The notes beneath the pieces are model-generated. The model worked only from the letters and a program-made list of their open reading frames with translations, was not told the origin of the DNA and made no database searches. Below are positions 6,182 to 10,742 of a stretch of 10,742 nt of DNA, piece after piece. This stretch comes from Planctomycetota bacterium (GTDB lineage Bacteria > Planctomycetota > UBA1135 > GCA-002686595): NCBI GenBank assembly GCA_011524785.1, contig WTJQ01000080.1, positions 1-10,742 of the forward strand, written 5' to 3'. How positions within the stretch are numbered: the stretch's first letter is position 1; every line of letters begins with the position of its first letter. A program made the translations under genes and the position numbers.

Positions 6182-7458
6182 GCCCGCGCACCCTCGTCTG
6201 GGGCGTCTGGCTCCTGGGCCTGACCACCGGCGTCCTCGCCGTGCTGGGCCTCCGCGCCTGGCACGAGCGCGGGGCGCAGGGCGACCTCGAGCGCTTCGCC
6301 GCCGTGCGGGCCTTCGCCGAGGAGGCCTACGTCGGCGGCGTGGACGGGGACGCGCTGCTGGAGGACGCCCTCAGCGGGATGCTCGAGGGCCTCGACCGCT
6401 ACTCGCGCTTCTACCCGCCGGAGGACGCCGCCCAGCTCGAGCGGGAGACCGGCGGGCGCTACGAGGGGATCGGCGCCCTCTTCCGGACCCTCGACGGCGT
6501 GCGGCGGGTGCTGTTCACGCTCCCCGACTCCCCCGCACGCGAGGGCGGGCTGACCGTCGGGGACGGCGTGCTCGCCATCGACGGCGTCGCGATCACCGAG
6601 GAGATGGACGACGCCGCCTTCCGGGCGCGCCTCGCCCCCGAGAGCGGCGCGCCGGTCAAGCTGCTCGTGGTCGACCTCGAGGGGGTCGAGAGCACCCTGA
6701 CGGTGCACGCCCGCGCCCTCGTCGATCCGAGCCTGCGCCACGTGCGCCTCCTGTCGGAGACGCCTCGCATCGGCTGGATCTCCATCGAGACCTTCTCCCG
6801 CGAGACGCCGGGCGAGGTGGACCGCGCGCTCGCGGACCTCGAGGACGGCGCTCCCCTCGACGGCCTCGTCCTCGACCTCCGCGGCAACCTCGGCGGCGTG
6901 CTCGACGCGGCCGTCGCGCTCACCGGCCGCTTCCTGCCCGAGGGCGTCATCGTCCGGACCCGCGGCCGGGACGAGGAGGAGGTCCTCCAGGCCGTCCCCA
7001 GCCGCTGCACGCACCCGGACCTCGACCTCGTGGTCCTCGTCGACGGCTCCTCCGCCAGCGCCTCCGAGGTCGTGGCCGGCGCCCTGCAGGACCATCGCCG
7101 CGCGGTCCTCGTCGGCACGCCCACCTACGGCAAGGGCGTCGTCCAGACCATCCGGCGCTTCGAGCCGTGGGGCGCGCGCGCCAAGGTCACGACCGCCTGG
7201 TACACGAGCCCGAGCGGCCGCAACTTCGAGAGCTCGGCGACCCCGGGCCGCGAGCAGGGCCTCGCCCCCGACCTCGAGGTGCCCGTGTCCGACGAGGCCG
7301 CCGGCGCCGTGCGCGCCTGGCTGCGGGCGCACCAGCCCCTCGGCGCCGAGGCGGCCGCGGTGCGCGCCTGGGAGGAGGCCGAGGACCGCGTGCTGCTCCC
7401 GCCCGCTCCCGAGGACCCGGTCCTCGACGCGGCCCTCACCCTCCTGCAGGCCGACTGA
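6178..7458 (+). CDS. S41 family C-terminal processing protease (CtpA-like)
   Basis: The 426-residue protein is a PDZ-containing serine protease with a Ser-Lys dyad that trims or degrades proteins outside the cytoplasmic membrane. The N-terminus holds one membrane helix (about 6-25, LVWGVWLLGLTTGVLAVLGL), a signal anchor or uncleaved signal. A helical region (ALLEDALSGMLEGLDRYSRF, 59-78) follows, typical of the family, then a PDZ domain (about 93-178, with GGLTVGDGVLAIDG). The protease core has LDLRGNLGG (232-240), nucleophile S294 in GSSASASE and general base K319 in GTPTYGKG, 25 residues later as in D1 protease. YTSPSGRNF (342-350) is the family's late motif. A short helical tail (about 375-426) follows. 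The start is TTG at 6178, overlapping the transketolase stop as TTGA; a GTG at 6241 would remove most of the membrane helix. It probably shares the transketolase transcript. Confidence 0.92.
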   Translation: MSPRTLVWGVWLLGLTTGVLAVLGLRAWHERGAQGDLERFAAVRAFAEEAYVGGVDGDALLEDALSGMLEGLDRYSRFYPPEDAAQLERETGGRYEGIGALFRTLDGVRRVLFTLPDSPAREGGLTVGDGVLAIDGVAITEEMDDAAFRARLAPESGAPVKLLVVDLEGVESTLTVHARALVDPSLRHVRLLSETPRIGWISIETFSRETPGEVDRALADLEDGAPLDGLVLDLRGNLGGVLDAAVALTGRFLPEGVIVRTRGRDEEEVLQAVPSRCTHPDLDLVVLVDGSSASASEVVAGALQDHRRAVLVGTPTYGKGVVQTIRRFEPWGARAKVTTAWYTSPSGRNFESSATPGREQGLAPDLEVPVSDEAAGAVRAWLRAHQPLGAEAAAVRAWEEAEDRVLLPPAPEDPVLDAALTLLQAD

Positions 7459-7475
7459 GCGGGCCCCGTCCGCGC

Positions 7476-7481
7476 TACAAC
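7476..7481 (+). promoter_or_regulatory. Candidate -10 element (TACAAC) directly before tsaD
   Basis: TACAAC ends 6 bases before the tsaD ATG, in the 29-base gap after the protease gene, and no Shine-Dalgarno is present there. This geometry fits leaderless transcription of tsaD from its own start, in addition to any read-through from upstream. The match to TATAAT is four of six and no clear -35 is visible. Confidence 0.4.
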
Positions 7482-7487
7482 CTCGCC

Positions 7488-8504
7488 ATGGCCGAGCTGA
7501 TCCTGGGGATCGAGTCCTCCTGCGACGAGACCGCCGCCGCCCTCGTGCGCGGCGGGCGGGAGGAGCTCGCGAGCGTGGTGCACAGCCAGGTGGCCGAGCA
7601 CGCCAAGTGGGGCGGCGTCGTCCCCGAGCTCGCCAGCCGCTCCCACCTCGACCAGGCCCTCCCCGTCCTCGACGCGTGCCTCGAGCAGGCCGGCCTCGGC
7701 CTCGACGCCGTCGACGCGATCGCCGTCACCCACCGCCCGGGCCTCATCGGCTCCCTGCTGGTCGGCCTCGGCGTCGCCAAGGGCCTCTCCCTCGGCACGG
7801 GCCTGCCCCTCGTCGGCGTCGACCACATCGAGGCCCACGTCTACGCCGCCACCATGGACCTCGAGGAGTCGCCCTACCCCTGCATCGCGCTGGTGGTGTC
7901 GGGCGGCCACACCGCCCTCTACCGGGCCGACGGCCCCCTCGAGATGCGGCGCTTGGCGACCACCCTCGACGACGCGGCCGGCGAGGCCTTCGACAAGGTC
8001 GCCTACCTGCTCGGCCTCCCCTACCCCGGCGGCCCCAGCGTCTCCAAGCTCGCGACCGAGGGCCGCCGCGACGCCATCGCCTTCCCGCGCTACCACCCGC
8101 GCAAGGGCGCGCTCGGCTTCTCGTTCAGCGGTCTCAAGACCGCGGTCCTCTACCACCTCCGAGGCGGTGACGCCCTCGCCCCCACGCCGGCCCCGGAGGC
8201 CATCCCGGACGCCGCCGACGTCGCCGCGTCCTTCGAGGAGGCCGTGGTCGACGTGCTCGTGCGCCAGACCCTGCGCGCGGCCGAGCTCGAGGGCGTCGAC
8301 CAGGTCCTCGTCGCGGGCGGCGTCGCCTGCAACCGGCGGCTGCGCGAGGTCATGCAGGCCGAGGGCGCCCAGCGCGGCATCCGCGCCACCTTCCCCCGCC
8401 CCGCCCGCTGCACGGACAACGCCGTGATGATCGCAGGCCTCGGCTGGGAGCGCTTCCGAGCCGGGGATCGCGCCGATCTCGGGCTGGACGCGGCGGCTCG
8501 GTAG
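7488..8504 (+). CDS. tsaD: tRNA N6-adenosine threonylcarbamoyltransferase TsaD
   Basis: The 338-residue cytoplasmic enzyme transfers threonylcarbamoyl from threonylcarbamoyl-adenylate to A37 of tRNAs that read ANN codons (t6A), working with TsaB and TsaE. It has the ASKHA fold. It begins ILGIESSCDETAAALV (5-20), with VVPELASRSHLD (45-56), PGLIGSLLVG (84-93) and the metal-binding HIEAHVYA with H113 and H117. The nucleotide loop is VSGGHT (137-142), followed by DDAAGEAFDKVA (161-172), FSFSGLKTAV (211-220), VAGGVACNRRLR (275-286) and the metal Asp D310 in CTDNAVMIA. Length is normal and all key residues are present. One change from the common form is Arg for Gly before PGL (THRPGL, 81-86). It follows the protease gene by 29 bases without a Shine-Dalgarno. 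No tsaB or tsaE is in the window, so the neighbours tell nothing about its partners. Confidence 0.96.
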   Translation: MAELILGIESSCDETAAALVRGGREELASVVHSQVAEHAKWGGVVPELASRSHLDQALPVLDACLEQAGLGLDAVDAIAVTHRPGLIGSLLVGLGVAKGLSLGTGLPLVGVDHIEAHVYAATMDLEESPYPCIALVVSGGHTALYRADGPLEMRRLATTLDDAAGEAFDKVAYLLGLPYPGGPSVSKLATEGRRDAIAFPRYHPRKGALGFSFSGLKTAVLYHLRGGDALAPTPAPEAIPDAADVAASFEEAVVDVLVRQTLRAAELEGVDQVLVAGGVACNRRLREVMQAEGAQRGIRATFPRPARCTDNAVMIAGLGWERFRAGDRADLGLDAAAR

Positions 8505-9080
8505 GGCCGCCCGAGATGAGGGGACGCGACGGGCGCGACCTCCTCCCCCCGTGCCTGTGGAGAACTACGCTCTCGCTCGCCGTTCGATTCCCGGGATCTA
8601 GGCGCCCCATTCGCCTCGGCGATCAGGGCTCGCGAATTTCTGCTCCAGCCCGAAGAGACTGCTAGAACGAGACTTGGGGTGCACGGCGCCGCGCGGGTCG
8701 TGCTCAGGGGGAACACGGTCGCGAAACCACGGTGGGGTCATGACCGTCCTTGCTGCGTGGTCAAACTCCGCCGCGCCCCCCAGCTGCTGAGGCAGGACAG
8801 CGCTCCGCCCCCCGTGCCTCTGCGTCGGTGGTTCGAGGAGCCCAGAGGGGTTCCGCGGTCGCTCGATCCGGAAGCGGACGCCCACGCCAATGCTGAGGAC
8901 GGGTGGCGACGGGGGGCAGGACCATCGCTGCGGACCCTGGCGCCATCAGAGAGCCCGCAGGCGTCGTCGCATCCAGGAACGAGCCCTCGGCCACCCAGGG
9001 ATGAGGCCGGAGGTCGGTGCCGCTCGTCCGCTGGCCCCTGGCCTCCTCGACCCCTTGCTCCCCAGCACCAGGAGGTGCCG
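8505..9080. other. 576-base region without a convincing gene, upstream of the sigma-like operon
   Basis: Base composition and codon pattern here do not look coding in any frame. An in-frame extension of the next gene back to GTG at 8679 would be a low-complexity Arg/Pro/Ala-rich stretch, while a perfect ribosome binding site sits at the ATG at 9081. Two weak -10-like hexamers occur: TACGCT at 8566-8571 and TAGAAC at 8663-8668. A 10-base perfect palindrome, GGTCATGACC, is at 8736-8745. The leader of the downstream operon probably lies here and may be several hundred bases long. Confidence 0.5.
9070..9075 (+). promoter_or_regulatory. Ribosome binding site fixing the sigma-like gene start
   Basis: AGGAGG with 5 bases before the ATG at 9081 is a perfect Shine-Dalgarno match and the strongest on the plus strand of this window. 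It decides against the longer in-frame start at 8679. Confidence 0.85.
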
Positions 9081-9701
9081 ATGATCGAAGACGCAGGCCT
9101 ACAGAAACTGGTCAAGCGCTTCCCCACGTCCGCGTTCGTGCAGGGATCCCTCGAGCTGCTCCCCAAGCTCGCACACGAGATCACGTTCCGAGCCGCCGAG
9201 GCCGTGCTCGAAGCGGACGGATGGATGCAGACCGTCTCCAGCTACCTCCACGACGAGGGCTTCGTGCTGGACGAGGAGGAGGTGGCCATCGAAGGGGCGA
9301 TCGCCATCGGCCTCTCCGTTCACGAGCTCGCCAGGAGCACCCCGGACCTCGTCGGCTGGTGCCGCCAGCGGCTCGAGGATGCGGTCGCACTCTGCCTATG
9401 GAGGGACGAGGAGCGCGTCATTGCGGCCCATGACCCGGACTTGCGTCGCGAGCCACGCTTCCTGCGGCTCCAGGCTGCCCTCGGGCACCCGGACTCGATG
9501 GGGCTCGACGTTTCGCTCGCGCTGCATGGTCTCCCCCGCCCCCTCAGGATCCCGCTCTATCGGCTCGCGATCGCGGGACAGGACATGGCCAGCCTCTGTG
9601 AGGAGAGTGGATGGGCGGAGGAACTCGTGTGTGAGCGCATCGAGCGCGCCTTGAGGTCCATCCAGTCCCAGACGCGCAGCTCCTTGGAGGTGCGGGGATG
9701 A
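9081..9701 (+). CDS. Divergent ECF sigma factor-like protein with region-4 helix-turn-helix
   Basis: The 206-residue protein has no signal peptide or membrane helix. Its C-terminal part (about 146-194) follows the spacing of sigma-70 region 4. LHGLPRPLRIPLYRL is followed by G166, then G177 eleven residues on, V183 six residues after that, and RIERALRSI (186-194). This corresponds to the usual LPxxxRxxL, the helix-turn-helix, and the VxxRLxRAL recognition helix. In the middle, PDLVGWCRQRLEDAVALCLWRDEERV (88-113) loosely recalls the end of region 2 (WLxxIARNxAxDxxRRxxR), but core region 2 is not clear. Length suits an ECF factor. It could be a true but degenerate sigma factor or a DNA-binding regulator derived from one. 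It is the first gene of an operon joined by an ATGA overlap to the next, with no membrane anti-sigma gene beside it in the part seen. Codon third positions are less GC-biased than in the tsaD region. Confidence 0.62.
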   Translation: MIEDAGLQKLVKRFPTSAFVQGSLELLPKLAHEITFRAAEAVLEADGWMQTVSSYLHDEGFVLDEEEVAIEGAIAIGLSVHELARSTPDLVGWCRQRLEDAVALCLWRDEERVIAAHDPDLRREPRFLRLQAALGHPDSMGLDVSLALHGLPRPLRIPLYRLAIAGQDMASLCEESGWAEELVCERIERALRSIQSQTRSSLEVRG

Positions 9702-10714
9702 GCCACGCTGCTCAAGAGGATCTCGAAGGCCAGTGGGCTCCCATCTTCGATGCTCTCCGCGCCGGTGCTGGGGAGAGTCGGAGGACGCCGTGGGATCGTG
9801 CTCCCCTCGAGTGCACACGACCAGGCGGCGACGCAACATCGAATCGGAGGAGGAGCGCCCCCCTTGATCCCGGGCGCCTGAAGAGTCGGATCGGCCTGCA
9901 CCGCGCTGAGGCGCTTGCACTCGATCTCACGGAAGCAGCCCGAGCAGCGCTAGCACGAAGCACGTGGAGCCAGCAGCCCCGCTTCTCCTGCAGCCAGATC
10001 GATCGCGCGCAGCCCCGGAGCCAGAGTCACGGCCACGAGCTGGCTCGAAGCGAGGGCTCCGCCATACGGCTCGACCATGGAGACGAACGGTCGGAGAGAG
10101 TGATGGTGGCCCTGATCCGGGGAGGGTCTCCCGGCCCTTCGATGATCCGAGCGGCGCTGTCACAGGCCTGGACCCTGACCCCGTCGGCCGAAGTCGTCTG
10201 GCTTCGAACTGGGCTCGACAAATGGACTGCGGACCGAGCGGCCCGCCGTGCCTTGCTTCACCGCAGAAATGGAGCAGTGGATCGTGGGTGGTTGCCTGTC
10301 CACGCAGCCGCACCGGATTCCCTCCCTCGTCTTTCCCACGTCCGCGCGGCAGCAACCTACGAGCGTCTTGCTGCCCTCCCGCTCCCGGCACGCAGGCGCT
10401 CCGGTGCGCTTGCAGCCGCTGCGGACATACACGTTCGACACCTGGGGACTCGGGGGACCACGCTCGCTCTGAGAGCGGTCGAGGTCGACCCTGACTGGAC
10501 CTACCCCCACATCGTCCTCCTGACCAGTGCGTTGCTGGAGAACGACAGGGAGCTCACTGAGCTCGGCTTCTCTGGCCTGCAGGAAGCGCGGGCGGGCGCA
10601 CCCATCGAGAGCCTCCTCGAGGGAGTGACCTTGGACGTGGAGCTGCCTCGGTGGGCTCGGGACGTCCATCCATCTCTCCAGGGCCTCAACGACCAAGGAA
10701 CACGCCATCAATGA
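9698..10714 (+). CDS. Unrecognised 338-residue soluble protein, second gene of sigma-like operon
   Basis: I do not recognise this protein. It has no signal peptide and no membrane segment. The first 130 residues are Arg/Ser/Gln-rich and look partly disordered. From about 135 it becomes helical: VMVALIRGG, RAALSQAWTLTPSAEVVWLR (151-170), RAAATYERLAALPLPAR (216-232) and LRAVEVDPDWTYPHIVLLTS (258-277). The Ala-Val-Glu-Val-Asp-Pro step recalls the end of one TPR unit and the start of the next, so a degenerate TPR-like helical solenoid is possible. The ATG overlaps the sigma-like stop (ATGA), with GGAGG at 9686-9690 seven bases ahead. Its own stop overlaps the next ATG in the same way. Third codon positions include many A and T endings (GCA, CGA, CTT, ATA, AGA), unlike the upstream housekeeping genes. 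Firm operon signals make it real; function is unknown. Confidence 0.68.
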   Translation: MSHAAQEDLEGQWAPIFDALRAGAGESRRTPWDRAPLECTRPGGDATSNRRRSAPLDPGRLKSRIGLHRAEALALDLTEAARAALARSTWSQQPRFSCSQIDRAQPRSQSHGHELARSEGSAIRLDHGDERSERVMVALIRGGSPGPSMIRAALSQAWTLTPSAEVVWLRTGLDKWTADRAARRALLHRRNGAVDRGWLPVHAAAPDSLPRLSHVRAAATYERLAALPLPARRRSGALAAAADIHVRHLGTRGTTLALRAVEVDPDWTYPHIVLLTSALLENDRELTELGFSGLQEARAGAPIESLLEGVTLDVELPRWARDVHPSLQGLNDQGTRHQ

Positions 10715-10742
10715 AGCTCCTCTACGCCCTCACACCTGGCCG
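10711..10742 (+). CDS. Start of a third operon gene, cut by window edge
   Basis: An ATG at 10711 overlaps the preceding TGA as ATGA, and AAGGAA stands at 10695-10700, 10 bases ahead. Only ten whole codons are visible (MKLLYALTPG). The hydrophobic strand-like beginning could open a Rossmann-like or protease-like domain, but this is too little to name. The repeated ATGA junction suggests it is translated together with the two genes before it. Confidence 0.6.
   Translation, partial: MKLLYALTPG

Noticed and set aside
8492..8511. Hairpin GGCGGC/GCCGCC over the tsaD stop codon as a terminator
   Set aside because: The stem is only 6 bases, overlaps the stop codon and has no U-tract, so such a hairpin is expected by chance at this GC content.
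8580..8595. A second TTCGATTCCCGG string resembling a tRNA T-loop
   Set aside because: The T stem does not pair and no cloverleaf can be drawn around it.
8598..8885. Minus-strand 95-residue open frame in the gap after tsaD
   Set aside because: It has no ribosome binding site, domain or coding-like third-position bias; it is probably an accidental frame in GC-rich DNA.
8679..9080. N-terminal extension of the sigma-like gene from a GTG at 8679
   Set aside because: The extra 134 residues are low-complexity Arg/Pro/Ala without conserved-looking motifs, and AGGAGG lies 5 bases before the ATG at 9081.
1..10742. CRISPR arrays, insertion sequences, rRNA or tRNA genes
   Set aside because: I found no regularly spaced repeats with unique spacers, no transposase-like protein, no terminal inverted repeats and no recognisable structural RNA in this window.

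Overview
This window is very GC-rich, densely packed bacterial DNA, with third codon positions close to saturated with G or C in most genes. It reads as chromosome of a free-living bacterium. A member of Planctomycetota is my best guess, from the secreted EF-hand protein with long Pro/Gln/Ala linkers, the split transketolase, the short intergenic gaps and the divergent sigma-like protein. No rRNA gene or other taxonomic marker is present, so this placement is inference.

Left part (1-2291): a truncated membrane-protein gene runs off the left edge on the minus strand. It is divergent from a short-chain dehydrogenase/reductase gene (500-1186). That gene converges, across a strong hairpin, on a small minus-strand DUF2203-type gene (1270-1659). 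The DUF2203 gene is in turn divergent from a 6-pyruvoyl-tetrahydropterin synthase/QueD-family gene (1863-2291).

Middle (2312-8504): the pterin gene converges, across a 15-16 bp hairpin, on a large minus-strand gene (2370-4070). Its product is exported and has two canonical EF-hand loops and three long repeats. Divergent from it is a tight plus-strand run: transketolase C-terminal half (4362-5342), transketolase N-terminal half (5345-6181), an S41 (CtpA-type) processing protease overlapping the previous stop as TTGA (6178-7458), and tsaD for tRNA t6A modification (7488-8504). The two transketolase halves should form one thiamine-diphosphate enzyme of the non-oxidative pentose phosphate pathway. 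The protease and tsaD are probably linked only by transcription.

Right part (8505-10742): after a 576-base stretch with no convincing gene comes a three-gene operon joined by two ATGA overlaps. It encodes a divergent ECF-sigma-like protein (9081-9701), an unrecognised 338-residue soluble protein (9698-10714) and a third gene cut by the window edge (from 10711). Codon third positions are clearly less GC-biased here, so this looks like an accessory module. It is the part most likely to hold something undescribed.

A theme across the window: three genes without a Shine-Dalgarno sequence have a -10-like hexamer ending exactly 6 bases before the ATG (TAAGAT, TACCCT, TACAAC). This is the geometry expected of leaderless transcripts.
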